A stretch of 64,000 nucleotides of DNA from contig NZ_JBBCAS010000005.1 of assembly GCF_037203765.1 (NCBI RefSeq), forward strand, positions 1-64,000, read 5' to 3'. This stretch comes from Sediminicola sp037203765 (GTDB lineage Bacteria; Bacteroidota; Bacteroidia; Flavobacteriales; Flavobacteriaceae). Made by a program: the position numbers and the translations under genes. Position 1 is the stretch's first letter, and each line of letters begins with the position of its first letter. Below are positions 8,230 to 18,003 of this stretch, one piece after another. The notes beneath the pieces are model-generated. The model was given only the letters and a program-made list of their open reading frames with translations, ran no database searches and was not told where the DNA came from.

Positions 8230-8910
8230 ATGAAAGTGGATAGCGCATTAGAAGAGCATTTTGAGGAGATGGGAGACAACCATGCTTCTTCCGCTGAGGA
8301 TACACCCTTGAGGGAGGATGCCTTCGTTTTGAGTGATGAAGAAAAAATAAAAAGAATCAAAGGAAGCATCAAGGAAATTATGTTGACCCTTGGTCTGGAT
8401 TTGGACGATGACAGCCTTAAGGGAACGCCGAACCGAGTGGCCAAAATGTTCGTAGATGAAATATTTGGCGGGCTGCACCCCAATAGGAAACCAAAATCCT
8501 CCACCTTCGAAAATAAATATAAGTATGGTGAAATGTTGGTTGAGAAGAATATAACCCTCTACTCTACCTGCGAACACCATTTATTGCCAATCGTTGGAAG
8601 GGCACACGTGGCCTATATTTCCAATGGAACCGTGGTTGGTCTGTCCAAAATGAACCGAATTGTGGATTATTTTGCCAAAAGACCACAGGTACAGGAGCGA
8701 TTGAATATTCAAATTGTACGCGAATTGCAAAAAGTATTGGGCACGGAGGATGTTGCCTGTGTCATAGATGCGAAACACCTTTGTGTTAATTCCCGAGGTA
8801 TACGTGATATTGAAAGCAGTACCGTTACGGCGGAATACGGTGGAAAATTTAAAGAGGACGCAGTGAGAAAGGAGTTCTTGAACTTCATTAATCTGGATAC
8901 CAACTTTTAA
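8230..8910 (+). CDS. folE: GTP cyclohydrolase I
   Basis: Converts GTP to 7,8-dihydroneopterin triphosphate, the first step of tetrahydrofolate and related pterin synthesis; a cytoplasmic homodecamer. CEHH at residues 114-117 and Cys185 in KHLCVNSRG supply the zinc ligands Cys114, His117 and Cys185. GRAHVAYI and RPQVQERL are family signatures. The 226 residues include about 35 extra, acidic N-terminal residues before the conserved core. It is followed after 13 bases by cysS and probably heads the folE-cysS-yidD-lgt cluster. Confidence 0.97.
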   Translation: MKVDSALEEHFEEMGDNHASSAEDTPLREDAFVLSDEEKIKRIKGSIKEIMLTLGLDLDDDSLKGTPNRVAKMFVDEIFGGLHPNRKPKSSTFENKYKYGEMLVEKNITLYSTCEHHLLPIVGRAHVAYISNGTVVGLSKMNRIVDYFAKRPQVQERLNIQIVRELQKVLGTEDVACVIDAKHLCVNSRGIRDIESSTVTAEYGGKFKEDAVRKEFLNFINLDTNF

Positions 8911-8923
8911 TCCTACTATTGGA

Positions 8924-10405
8924 ATGCAACTTTACAAATCCCAAACCCTAAAGGTTTACAATTCCCTAACAAGCAAAAAAGAAATTTTTGAGCCTATAAA
9001 CGAGGGCCATATCGGCATGTATGTTTGTGGCCCAACGGTTTATAGCAATGTGCACTTGGGTAATTGCCGGACTTTTATGTCTTTCGATATGATATTTAGA
9101 TATCTGAAGCATTTGGGGTATAAGGTCAGGTATGTACGAAATATCACCGATGCCGGGCATTTGGAAAATGATGCCGACGAAGGGGAAGACAAGATTGCCA
9201 AAAAGGCGAGGTTGGAGCAGATAGAACCTATGGAAGTGGTGCAACGATATACGGTTGACTTCCACAATACCCTTCAAAAATTTAATTTATTGCCCCCCAG
9301 TATTGAACCTACTGCTACAGGGCATATTATAGAACAGATTGAGATCATCAAGGGCATCCTGGAAAAAGGGTTGGCCTATGAGGTAAACGGATCTGTTTAT
9401 TTCGATGTAGCGAAGTTCAACGAATCTTATGAATACGGGAAGTTGAGCGGGAGAAAACTGGAGGATATGATTGCCAATACCCGAGAGTTGGCTGCCCAGG
9501 ATGATAAGAAAAGCCCTCAGGATTTTGCCCTATGGAAAAAAGCGGAACCACAGCATATCATGCGTTGGCCATCCCCTTGGGGAGATGGTTTTCCTGGATG
9601 GCATTTGGAATGTACTGCCATGAGCACAAAATATTTGGGAGAAACCTTCGACATCCATGGCGGTGGAATGGATTTAAAATTTCCCCACCACGAGTGTGAA
9701 ATTGCACAGGCAGAGGCAAGCAACGGCCATGCTCCCGTAAAATATTGGCTACATGCCAACATGCTTACCCTCAATGGCAAGAAAATGGCCAAATCCACGG
9801 GAAACAATATTTTTCCCAATGAGATGTTTTCTGGAGAAAACGATATTTTAAGCAAGCCCTTTACTCCATCGGTGGTTAGATTTTTCATGATGCAGGCCCA
9901 TTACACCAGTATTTTGGATTTGAGCAACGAGGCACTATTGGCTTCCGAAAAAGGTTTTCATAAATTGATGGATTCCCTGGAGTTATTGGACAAGCTGGAA
10001 ACGGCTCCTGCTTCAGATTTTGATGTGGCAACGTGGAAGCAGAAATGCTACGATGCCATGAACGATGATTTTAATACCCCGATCCTTATTGCAACGCTTT
10101 TTGAAGCCGTAAAGCATATCAACCTGATCAAGGAAGGGAAAGAAAGCATTGCTGAGGCCGACAAAAATGCGCTGAAGGAAACCATGCACAATTTTATTTT
10201 TGAGGTGCTCGGCCTTGACCATAAATTAGATGCACAAGGAGATTCCGATAAGCTACCGGGCGTAGTGGATTTATTGATCCAATTGCGTAACGAGGCCCGT
10301 GCCAATAAAGATTTTGCCACCTCGGACAAGATCAGGGACCAATTGGCTGCCTTGGGCATTCAACTGAAAGACGGAAAGGAAGGTACTACCTTCAGTGTAT
10401 CCTAG
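8924..10405 (+). CDS. cysS: Cysteinyl-tRNA synthetase
   Basis: Class I aminoacyl-tRNA synthetase charging tRNA-Cys. The HIGH-type motif is HLGN (44-47), and the KMSKS loop is the variant KMAKS (287-291). Zinc ligands that exclude serine are visible as Cys35, Cys230, His255 and Glu259. The C-terminal helical part with RNEARANKDFATSDKIRD binds the tRNA stem. The 493-residue length is normal for a bacterial monomer. It lies tightly behind folE. Confidence 0.97.
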   Translation: MQLYKSQTLKVYNSLTSKKEIFEPINEGHIGMYVCGPTVYSNVHLGNCRTFMSFDMIFRYLKHLGYKVRYVRNITDAGHLENDADEGEDKIAKKARLEQIEPMEVVQRYTVDFHNTLQKFNLLPPSIEPTATGHIIEQIEIIKGILEKGLAYEVNGSVYFDVAKFNESYEYGKLSGRKLEDMIANTRELAAQDDKKSPQDFALWKKAEPQHIMRWPSPWGDGFPGWHLECTAMSTKYLGETFDIHGGGMDLKFPHHECEIAQAEASNGHAPVKYWLHANMLTLNGKKMAKSTGNNIFPNEMFSGENDILSKPFTPSVVRFFMMQAHYTSILDLSNEALLASEKGFHKLMDSLELLDKLETAPASDFDVATWKQKCYDAMNDDFNTPILIATLFEAVKHINLIKEGKESIAEADKNALKETMHNFIFEVLGLDHKLDAQGDSDKLPGVVDLLIQLRNEARANKDFATSDKIRDQLAALGIQLKDGKEGTTFSVS

Positions 10406-10486
10406 TAAGGGGCCCAAGCAAATTGACCTGGTATTATTCTTAAGGGATTGCAACAAAATTAAATCTGCATTATCATTATACAAAAC

Positions 10487-10723
10487 ATGGGCAAGCTTCG
10501 ATTAAAACATATCGCCATTGCCCCTTTTGTATTCTTGGTAAAAGTATACCAGAACCTTATTTCTCCACTCACCCCTGCCAGCTGCAGATACTCCCCCACC
10601 TGCTCACAATATACCTTGGAAGCCTTAAAAAAACACGGTTTGGGCAAAGGCGGATGGTTGTCCATAAAGCGTATATTCAGCTGTCACCCTTGGGGCGGCA
10701 AAGGTTACGACCCTGTTCCTTAG
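10487..10723 (+). CDS. yidD: Membrane protein insertion efficiency factor YidD
   Basis: Small membrane-associated protein thought to assist YidC-dependent insertion. The 78 residues hold the whole family core: an amphipathic N-terminal segment (FVFLVKVYQNLISPLTP), the Cys pair in SCRYSPTCSQYTLEAL, and the C-terminal CHPWGGKGYDPVP. It is separated from its usual partners rnpA and yidC and lies here between cysS and lgt. Confidence 0.95.
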   Translation: MGKLRLKHIAIAPFVFLVKVYQNLISPLTPASCRYSPTCSQYTLEALKKHGLGKGGWLSIKRIFSCHPWGGKGYDPVP

Positions 10724-10806
10724 CAGGTTACCGCACTTGTTTAAAATTATCATTGCAACAAATTCCTTTTACCGCTAATTGGTTATCTTAGCTTCTTAAA
10801 ATTTAG

Positions 10807-11778
10807 ATGCTAATGTATTTTTTAGGCTTCACCTGGAACCCCAACGAAACGTTGTTCAATTTAGGTTTCCTTCAAATAAAATATTACAATCTCCTTTGGA
10901 TTACAGCCTTTGCACTTGGCTGGTTCATCATGAAGAAAATCTTTGACCGGGAAAATAAAACTGCCGAACAGCTGGACTCCCTATTCATCTATACCGTGTT
11001 GGCCACTATGTTGGGAGCGCGTTTGGGGCATGTCTTTTTTTATGACTGGCCTTATTACAAAGACCATCTATTGGAAATATTGTTACCCATTAGAGAAAGT
11101 GCGGACAGCACTCTTTTTGGTTTTATCAATGGCTATGAGTTTACAGGCTTTGCAGGCCTTGCTAGTCATGGTGCTGCCATTGGTGTGATTATAGGCATGT
11201 ACCTTTACACCAGGAAGTATCCAGAATTTAAATTGTTATGGATCTTGGACCGAGTGGTCATCCCTGTTGCTATTGGCGCCTTTTGTGTGCGTTTGGGCAA
11301 CTTTTTCAATTCTGAGATCAACGGAAAGGTAGTGGATAAATCCTTTGCCTTCGCTACCAGATTTGTTAGGGATTCTGACGATCTATCCGCTTCTAGAGCA
11401 CTGGCCATTACCAAAGAAAAAACGGTAAGTGCGGCCTACAATGCCATTGAAACAAATCCGATGTTTTCAGATGTTCTAGAGGCCATCCCATATCGCCATC
11501 CTGCCCAATTGTACGAGGGGGTATGCTATATTTTTGTGTTCCTATTATTGTATTTCCTGTACTGGAAAACCGATAAAAAAGATAAGTCCGGCTACCTTTT
11601 TGGACTTTTTCTGGTGCTCCTTTGGACCATTAGATTCTTTGTGGAATATGTTAAGAAGAGCCAAGGCGGATTTGAAGAATCCCTGGGTCTATTGTCCACT
11701 GGTCAATGGCTGAGTATCCCATTTATTATTATAGGACTTTATTTTATGTTCCGTCCCCAAACCTCAGGAGCCAAATAA
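10807..11778 (+). CDS. lgt: Prolipoprotein diacylglyceryl transferase
   Basis: Inner-membrane enzyme that moves diacylglycerol from phosphatidylglycerol to the lipobox Cys of prolipoproteins. About seven membrane segments are seen. Key motifs are SHGAAIG with His121-Gly122, VRLGNFFNSE (161-170; Arg162 and Asn165 match the essential RLGN motif) and RHPAQLYE (230-237). The 323-residue length exceeds the E. coli enzyme because of a loop at about 175-225, common in Bacteroidota. The next gene encodes a lipoprotein, a likely substrate. Confidence 0.96.
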   Translation: MLMYFLGFTWNPNETLFNLGFLQIKYYNLLWITAFALGWFIMKKIFDRENKTAEQLDSLFIYTVLATMLGARLGHVFFYDWPYYKDHLLEILLPIRESADSTLFGFINGYEFTGFAGLASHGAAIGVIIGMYLYTRKYPEFKLLWILDRVVIPVAIGAFCVRLGNFFNSEINGKVVDKSFAFATRFVRDSDDLSASRALAITKEKTVSAAYNAIETNPMFSDVLEAIPYRHPAQLYEGVCYIFVFLLLYFLYWKTDKKDKSGYLFGLFLVLLWTIRFFVEYVKKSQGGFEESLGLLSTGQWLSIPFIIIGLYFMFRPQTSGAK

Positions 11779-11792
11779 AAGCAAAAAAAAAC

Positions 11793-12287
11793 ATGAAATT
11801 CACCTCAAGGTTGTTATTGTTTCTTTTACTATGTGGTTTGGTATTGCAGACCTCCTGTAGGGAAGAATCCAAAAAAACATTGGAAACGGCTCCCATTACG
11901 TTTACCAAAGAGGGGGAACTATCCCTGATCCAGAAAGATCAGGATTCCTTGATCACCACCATGGCCATCGAAATAGCGGAAACTGAATATGAAACGGCTA
12001 CGGGCCTGATGTATAGAAAGAGTATGGAAGAAGATCAGGGGATGTTGTTCATCTTTCCGGATGTGGCCTTACATTCCTTCTATATGAAGAACACAGAGAT
12101 CCCATTGGACCTTCTTTTCATTGATGAAAACTTAAAAATTGTCCATATACACCAAGGTGCCAAACCTTTTGATGAAACTGGTATTTCTTCTGAAGTACCC
12201 ATTAAATATGTTTTGGAAATCAATGCCGGTCTGGTAGACCAATGGGCCTTGGAGATTGGTGACCGCATTGCCTATGACCGCCAATAG
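11793..12287 (+). CDS. DUF192-domain lipoprotein
   Basis: The ATG at 11793 is chosen, not the in-frame ATG at 11706 inside lgt, because it gives a clean lipoprotein signal (MKFTSRLLLFLLL, lipobox LQTSC) and lies 14 bases after lgt. The mature part is one DUF192 domain: GLMYRKSMEEDQGMLFIF, the HSFYMKNTEIPLDLLFID strand pair, and a C-terminal PIKYVLEINAG. DUF192 proteins are small beta-rich folds of unknown biochemical role, often exported. 164 residues. Confidence 0.9.
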   Translation: MKFTSRLLLFLLLCGLVLQTSCREESKKTLETAPITFTKEGELSLIQKDQDSLITTMAIEIAETEYETATGLMYRKSMEEDQGMLFIFPDVALHSFYMKNTEIPLDLLFIDENLKIVHIHQGAKPFDETGISSEVPIKYVLEINAGLVDQWALEIGDRIAYDRQ

Positions 12288-12432
12288 GAGAATGGTTTCT
12301 TTTCTTGAGCTAGGACCCACGGTAACACACAATGGTTATTACAGCTCAGCTTTAGCTAAATTGACCAAGAATCCCTAAATTCATCACCACTACCCGATGA
12401 TAAGCTATTGAGGGAAATAAACTGCAAATCGT

Positions 12433-13662
12433 ATGAAGCACTGGGGTATTTTAATGGATAATTCAACTCCCAAGGTCGATTTTGTCCAAGCCCTTTTGGA
12501 AAATCAAACAGCAAGTCCTTTCGAAGCCCTTAAAAACAAAAAAGGCGCGTTATTTTCGCCTTTGGAGCTGAGCAGGCTTATTGATGAAGAAGAGCGTCAC
12601 GATATTAAAATAGTCAATCTAAAGTCCACCCAAAGCTTACGATCCATGTCGAGCGGAGAACGCAAAAAAGCACTTTTGGCCCATATTTTGGACAATAGGC
12701 CCGACTTCATTGTTTTTGACAACCCGTTTGACAATTTGGATGCTTCCTCCCAAAAAGAACTCACGGTAAAACTGGAAGAGATTTCCGATAAAGTTTCCAT
12801 TATACTCCTCATTACAAGAAATGCAGACAGACTCCCATTTATAGACCAGTACTACCATTTTAATGGCGATGTAGTTGTGCCGGATGAGGCACCTTTAAAA
12901 CCTTCCAATTCCCGCCAATTGGATAGATTGGCCATACCCCGGGCATTAAACCAAGATCCATACCATGGGAAAGTACTGATTGATTTTAAGGATGTGAACG
13001 TCTCATTTGACAAGAGACCCATTCTGAACAATATCAATTGGACTATACGTCGTGGTGAGTTTTGGCAATTAAAAGGTAAAAATGGAAGTGGAAAATCCAC
13101 CCTCTTATCCATGATCACCGGGGAAAACAGCAAAGGGTACGGACAGCAGCTTTGGTTATTTGGCCAACAAAAGGGAAGCGGGGAGACCATCTGGGAGATC
13201 AAGGAGAAACTGGGCTATTTTACACCATCCATGGTTGATTCATTTTCCGGACACCATACCGTGGAGCACATGCTGATTTCTGGACTGTACGATTCGGTAG
13301 GACTATACATATACCCAACGGAGGCCGAACTGCAATTGGCCAAAGAATGGTTAATGGTCTTGGACCTTTGGGACCAAAGAACCACCTATTTCCACGATCT
13401 ATCCTTGGGACAACAACGTTTGGTCATGACTGCCAGAGCCATGATCAAACACCCTTTACTGCTATTATTGGATGAGCCCACTTCTGGTTTGGACGACAAG
13501 AACAGCGCCCTTCTCGTAGCCTTGGTAAATAAAATAGCAGCAGAAAGCAGTACTACCGTCATCTATGTTTCCCATCGGGAAGAGGCCGGGCTGCGGCCCC
13601 AATATATCTTTGAACTTGAGATGACCGATCAGGGTTCTGTCGGCAAAAAAATAATCGCATAA
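12433..13662 (+). CDS. ModF/PhrA-like double ABC ATPase with degenerate first domain
   Basis: Cytoplasmic ABC protein with no membrane segment. The C-terminal half is intact: Walker A GKNGSGKST (215-223), signature LSLGQQR (323-329), Walker B LLLLLDEP (342-349), and a switch His in VSHREE. The N-terminal half has only the back part of an ATPase: a signature SSGERKK (73-79) and a Walker-B-like FDNPFDNLD (95-103) in which the catalytic Glu is Asn. It has no Walker A. Resembles ModF, linked in E. coli to molybdate genes, but no molybdate gene is near. Two other possibilities are a regulatory or an ABC-F-like role. It ends at a shared terminator with secDF. Confidence 0.85.
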   Translation: MKHWGILMDNSTPKVDFVQALLENQTASPFEALKNKKGALFSPLELSRLIDEEERHDIKIVNLKSTQSLRSMSSGERKKALLAHILDNRPDFIVFDNPFDNLDASSQKELTVKLEEISDKVSIILLITRNADRLPFIDQYYHFNGDVVVPDEAPLKPSNSRQLDRLAIPRALNQDPYHGKVLIDFKDVNVSFDKRPILNNINWTIRRGEFWQLKGKNGSGKSTLLSMITGENSKGYGQQLWLFGQQKGSGETIWEIKEKLGYFTPSMVDSFSGHHTVEHMLISGLYDSVGLYIYPTEAELQLAKEWLMVLDLWDQRTTYFHDLSLGQQRLVMTARAMIKHPLLLLLDEPTSGLDDKNSALLVALVNKIAAESSTTVIYVSHREEAGLRPQYIFELEMTDQGSVGKKIIA

Positions 13663-13692
13663 AAAAAGGGCTACTTTACAGTAGCCCTTTTT
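13663..13692. terminator. Bidirectional terminator between ABC gene and secDF
   Basis: AGGGCTAC-TTTACA-GTAGCCCT is a perfect stem with an A-run before and a T-run after, serving both convergent genes. Confidence 0.9.
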
Positions 13693-13712
13693 ATTTATAT
13701 CGAATAATATTC

Positions 13713-16679
13713 TTATTCTGTTTCTTTACCCAATTTAACATCCTTCTTCAATAAATCGAACATTACTGGTGTTGCGATAAACAAAGATGAGTAGGTACCC
13801 ACAACAATACCGACGATCATAGCGAACATAAATCCTCTCAAGGACTCACCTCCAAAAATGAAGATGGCCAATAATACTACCAAAGTAGTCAAGGACGTAT
13901 TCAAGGTTCTGCTCAACGTACTGTTCAAGGCCAGGTTAGTGTTTTCACCAGCCTTCCAACCTCTCTCCGCAATGATCTCACGAATACGGTCAAATACAAC
14001 CACGGTATCGTTCAAGGAGTAACCGATAACCGTCAAGATAGCTGCAATAAATGCCTGATCTATCTCCATGCTAAATGGCATGATCTTACCAAAGATGGAA
14101 AAGATCCCCAATACAATCATCACGTCATGGAATACTGCCGCTACAGCTCCCAATGAGAACTGCCACTTACGGAAACGTACCAAGATATAAAGGAACACTA
14201 CAAACAATGATCCAATAATAGCCAAGAACGCGTTGTTCTTGATATCATCTGCAATAGTAGGACCTACTTTTACAGATTGCATGATACCAATGGCGCTTTC
14301 TCCACTACCTCCAACTTTAAAATCTTCGAAACTTGTACCGTTAGGCAAGTACTTCTGTAAGGTGGTGTATAATTTGTTTTGGATTTCACTGTCAACTTCA
14401 ACACCTTCAACATCCACTTTGTAAGCTGTAGTAACTTTTATCTGGTTTGCTTCTCCAAACGTCTTCACATTGGTGCCGCTTCCGAAAACAGTTGTAAGCT
14501 CAGAGGCAATTTCTGATGGGTTTACCACTTTTTCAAAACGTATCTGATAAGAACGTCCTCCCACGAAATCTACACCCTGCTGCAAGCCTTGTGTGAACAA
14601 AGAGAACAATCCGATCAATACCAATACAGAGGATAAAACGTAAGCGAGCTTTCTTTTGCTCAAGAAATCAATGTTGGCATTCTTGAACAAGTTTTTGGTA
14701 ACCGGGGTAGAGAAATCCAATGTTCTTCCCTTACCTGCAATGTACCAATCTACCAACAATCTTGTAATAAAGATAGCCGTGAACAACGATGTTAAAATAC
14801 CTATGATCAATGTAGTCGCGAAACCTTTAATAGGTCCAGTTCCAAAAATCAAAAGGATCAAGGCCGTAAGACCTGTTGTAATGTTCGCATCCAGAATGGA
14901 GGAAAGGGCATTGCCAAAACCATCTGATACAGCCTGACTCTTTCCTTTTCCTTTTGCCAATTCTTCCTTGATACGCTCAAAGATAAGTACGTTCGCATCC
15001 ACGGACATACCTATGGTCAATACGATACCTGCAATACCGGGCAAAGTAAGTACGGCATTTAAACTTGCCAGTACACCAAAGATCAATACGATGTTCAATA
15101 TAAGGGCCACGTTAGCAAACAAACCACCTTTACCATAGTAGAAGATCATCCAAAGCAATACGAAGGCCATTGCGATCAAGAAGGACATAAAACCACTGTC
15201 AATAGCTTCCTGTCCCAAAGATGGACCCACAATCTCTGATTGAATGATTTCAGCTGAAGCAGGAAGTTTACCTGCTCTAAGCACGTTTGCAATATCTTTT
15301 GTCTCGTTTACGGTAAAAGAACCTGTAATTTCAGAACGTCCACCAGAGATGGGTCCGGTTGAAACACCTGGAGCAGTATATACTTTGTTATCCAATACAA
15401 TGGCAATTCCCGTTTGGTTATTGAAGGCATCACCTGTAAGCTTTTCCCATTCTTTAGCACCTGTAGTATTCATGGTCATGGATACAGCGGGTCTGTTGAA
15501 CTGGTCAAAATCTGCCCTTGCATCACTAACTACGTCACCACTGATTCTAGGCGTGGCATCACGGTTGGATTTTAAGGCGTACAAATCTATTACCTCAGAA
15601 TCTGGAGAAGGACGCTCCCATGCAAATTTCACGAATTGGATATCTGCAGGAATCAAGCGGCGGATTTCTTTCATTCTTAAATACTCCCCAACTTTGGCAG
15701 TATCGTTAATAGCAAATTTAGCAATAGCATAACCATCACCTTGACCTTTGATCAAATCCAACAATGGATTCACTTGATTTGTCATGTCCAAAGAATCCTG
15801 GGCTACGTCAGATAACAAAGAATCCAATTCAGATTCTGGTTTCGCCATTTGCGCATCATCTTCGGTAACCACCAAGGATTTTAATTTCTCATTGGCATCC
15901 ACCAAGAAATTAGAAATACTTGGGTTGTTAGGTGTGTAAGTCTCCCAAAACTCCAATTGGGCCGTACTGGAAAGCAGGTCCTGAGCCCTAGCGATATCCT
16001 TAGCCCCTGGCAATTCTACCAAAATACGACCAGAATTTCCTTCACGCTGAATGTTTGGTTGAGTCACCCCAAAACCATCAATACGTTCACGCAATACTTC
16101 AAATGCAGAAACAATGGATTCGTCTATTTTCGTTCTAATGATCGGTTTTACCTCAGCATCCGTCATTTGGAAATTGATCACATCACTAAGCCCTTTATTT
16201 GCAAAAATATCGGGTGATGCCAATTTTGTATCCCCTTTATTGGCGTCAAAAGCCTCAAAAAACAATTCTAAATACGTATCGTCACTATTTTTGGAAGCAG
16301 CATCTGCATCAGCCAAAGATTTGTTGAAGACCGGGTTTTTGGTATTATTGGCAAGACCTTTCAAGATATCCTTTACCGATATCTGCAAGGTTACGTTAAT
16401 ACCCCCTTTAAGGTCCAAACCTTTGTTCAATTCCTTCTTTTTGGCCTCGTCATAGGTAGTATATCCCATAATGGAATTACTTCCGATTGAGTCCAAATAC
16501 CTGGCTTCCAAGGCATCTCTCTTGGCTGCGTATCCATCTTCCGATTCGGGGATACTGCTAGCAGCAAAAACTTTTGCGTCCTTTTCAATTTTACTGGTAA
16601 TAAAAGTGTAGGATAGCTGATAAATACTAACAATCCCAAACAAGAAAGCAAAAAGCTTTATAAGTCCTTTATTCTGCAT
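13713..16679 (-). CDS. secDF: Protein translocase subunit SecDF (fused)
   Basis: Proton-motive-force-driven accessory of the SecYEG translocon that pulls preproteins across the inner membrane. SecD and SecF are one 988-residue chain, as is usual in Bacteroidota. The first membrane segment lies at about residues 8-26. The SecD signature DLKGGINVTLQIS is near residue 90, the large periplasmic P1 domain runs to about 480, and a six-segment block contains GMSVDANVLIFERIKEEL. The SecF half starts near residue 670, with GVDFVGGRSYQIRF and SLNDTVVVFDRIREII. A strong promoter precedes it. The many exported proteins in this window depend on it. Confidence 0.97.
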   Translation of the reverse strand: MQNKGLIKLFAFLFGIVSIYQLSYTFITSKIEKDAKVFAASSIPESEDGYAAKRDALEARYLDSIGSNSIMGYTTYDEAKKKELNKGLDLKGGINVTLQISVKDILKGLANNTKNPVFNKSLADADAASKNSDDTYLELFFEAFDANKGDTKLASPDIFANKGLSDVINFQMTDAEVKPIIRTKIDESIVSAFEVLRERIDGFGVTQPNIQREGNSGRILVELPGAKDIARAQDLLSSTAQLEFWETYTPNNPSISNFLVDANEKLKSLVVTEDDAQMAKPESELDSLLSDVAQDSLDMTNQVNPLLDLIKGQGDGYAIAKFAINDTAKVGEYLRMKEIRRLIPADIQFVKFAWERPSPDSEVIDLYALKSNRDATPRISGDVVSDARADFDQFNRPAVSMTMNTTGAKEWEKLTGDAFNNQTGIAIVLDNKVYTAPGVSTGPISGGRSEITGSFTVNETKDIANVLRAGKLPASAEIIQSEIVGPSLGQEAIDSGFMSFLIAMAFVLLWMIFYYGKGGLFANVALILNIVLIFGVLASLNAVLTLPGIAGIVLTIGMSVDANVLIFERIKEELAKGKGKSQAVSDGFGNALSSILDANITTGLTALILLIFGTGPIKGFATTLIIGILTSLFTAIFITRLLVDWYIAGKGRTLDFSTPVTKNLFKNANIDFLSKRKLAYVLSSVLVLIGLFSLFTQGLQQGVDFVGGRSYQIRFEKVVNPSEIASELTTVFGSGTNVKTFGEANQIKVTTAYKVDVEGVEVDSEIQNKLYTTLQKYLPNGTSFEDFKVGGSGESAIGIMQSVKVGPTIADDIKNNAFLAIIGSLFVVFLYILVRFRKWQFSLGAVAAVFHDVMIVLGIFSIFGKIMPFSMEIDQAFIAAILTVIGYSLNDTVVVFDRIREIIAERGWKAGENTNLALNSTLSRTLNTSLTTLVVLLAIFIFGGESLRGFMFAMIVGIVVGTYSSLFIATPVMFDLLKKDVKLGKETE

Positions 16680-16717
16680 TAGTTATTATGTTAATTATGG
16701 TATTTTTTAATAGCGAG

Positions 16718-16748
16718 CAAATATATCATTTCCCATAGGAACTAACAA
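16718..16748 (-). promoter_or_regulatory. secDF promoter
   Basis: On the minus strand TTG (16748-16746), a 20-base spacer and TATATTTG (16725-16718) form a textbook Bacteroidota promoter, about 39 bases before the secDF ATG and just downstream of the mdh terminator. Confidence 0.75.
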
Positions 16749-16767
16749 TATATTTATTTAGATTTAT

Positions 16768-16806
16768 AAAATAAGGGCATCCACCTACGGTGAACGCCCT
16801 TATTTT
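16768..16806 (-). terminator. mdh terminator
   Basis: AAAATAAGGGC (16768-16778) pairs with GCCCTTATTTT (16796-16806), with an additional inner TCCACC/GGTGA pairing. It lies 20 bases past the mdh stop and is followed on the minus strand by an AT-rich run. Confidence 0.85.
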
Positions 16807-16826
16807 AACAAATTAACGGTGATCCA

Positions 16827-17753
16827 TTAAACCTCCAAGAGTCCGTTGGTAGCTCTTACCCCAACTGCACTTTCTTGCATTTTGGCCTTTTCGGCATCAT
16901 CCAGATCGATATCAACGATTTTCTCAATTCCATTTTTTCCCAAGATAACAGGTACTCCTATACATATATCTTTTAGTCCGTATTCCCCATCAAGCAAAAC
17001 TGAACAAGGGAACATTTTCTTTTGATCACATGCAATGGCCTGAACTAAGGAAGATACTGCTGCGCCAGGAGCATACCAAGCACTTGTACCCAACAATTTG
17101 GTCAAAGTGGCCCCACCTACCTTTGTATCTTCGGCTACTTGGGACAATCTCTCTTCTGAAAGGAATTCAGAAACCTTTACACTATTTCTGGTAGCGTGTC
17201 TGGTCAATGGCACCATTCCGGTATCACTATGTCCACCGATCACCATACCATCTACATCAGAGATAGGCGCCTCTAGAGCTTCGGCCAAACGGTATTTGAA
17301 CCTTGCACTATCCAAAGCCCCACCCATTCCAATAATTCTATTTTTAGGCAATCCTGTACTTTTATGGACCAAATAGGTCATGGTGTCCATTGGATTACTA
17401 ACTACGATCAATATGACGTTGGGCGAATGTTTGATTAAGTTGGAAGAAACCGTTTTTACGATACCGGCATTGATACCGATCAATTCTTCCCTGGTCATCC
17501 CTGGTTTTCTAGGAATCCCCGAGGTGATCACGGCTATATCACTCCCTGCTGTTTTTGAATAATCATCTGTTACACCAACAATTTTGGTATCAAAACCATT
17601 TAAGGAAGCGGTCTGCATGAGGTCCATGGCCTTACCTTCGGCAAATCCCTCCTTAATGTCCAATACTACTACTTCTGATGCAAAATTCTTAATAGCAATG
17701 TACTCTGCGCAACTTGCGCCCACAGCACCTGCCCCAACTACGGTTACTTTCAT
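16827..17753 (-). CDS. mdh: Malate dehydrogenase
   Basis: NAD-dependent oxidation of malate to oxaloacetate in the TCA cycle; cytoplasmic, of the LDH-like type. Rossmann motif GAGAVGASCA (7-16) is followed by Asp32, which selects NAD. The substrate loop GIPRKPGMTREE carries Arg82 and Arg88. The third substrate Arg is in MGGALDSARFKYRL, and catalytic His175 is in GGHSD. The length of 308 residues is standard. It is a single-gene unit between its own terminator and a -7 element at 17787. Confidence 0.97.
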   Translation of the reverse strand: MKVTVVGAGAVGASCAEYIAIKNFASEVVVLDIKEGFAEGKAMDLMQTASLNGFDTKIVGVTDDYSKTAGSDIAVITSGIPRKPGMTREELIGINAGIVKTVSSNLIKHSPNVILIVVSNPMDTMTYLVHKSTGLPKNRIIGMGGALDSARFKYRLAEALEAPISDVDGMVIGGHSDTGMVPLTRHATRNSVKVSEFLSEERLSQVAEDTKVGGATLTKLLGTSAWYAPGAAVSSLVQAIACDQKKMFPCSVLLDGEYGLKDICIGVPVILGKNGIEKIVDIDLDDAEKAKMQESAVGVRATNGLLEV

Positions 17754-17786
17754 TATATCGATTTTTTAGTGTGATTCTTAGAGGTC

Positions 17787-17794
17787 CAAAAATA
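17787..17794 (-). promoter_or_regulatory. -7 element for mdh
   Basis: TATTTTTG on the minus strand, 34 bases before the ATG, fits TAnnTTTG. No TTG is seen at the -33 distance. Confidence 0.4.
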
Positions 17795-18003
17795 CTGATT
17801 TTAAAAATAATAGCTCAGGGATAACCTTATATATTTTAGAATATTTACACCAAAAAACCCTATCTCTCAGAATTTACTAAAAATGTTAAAAAAATTTGCG
17901 GTTCAACGAGTATTGGGTCTTTAGGAGGTCGTTCATCGAATTTTTATAATAGTCCCATCCAAATAGGCGTTAACCTAATACCCGAATCCTACAAAACCTA
18001 ATT

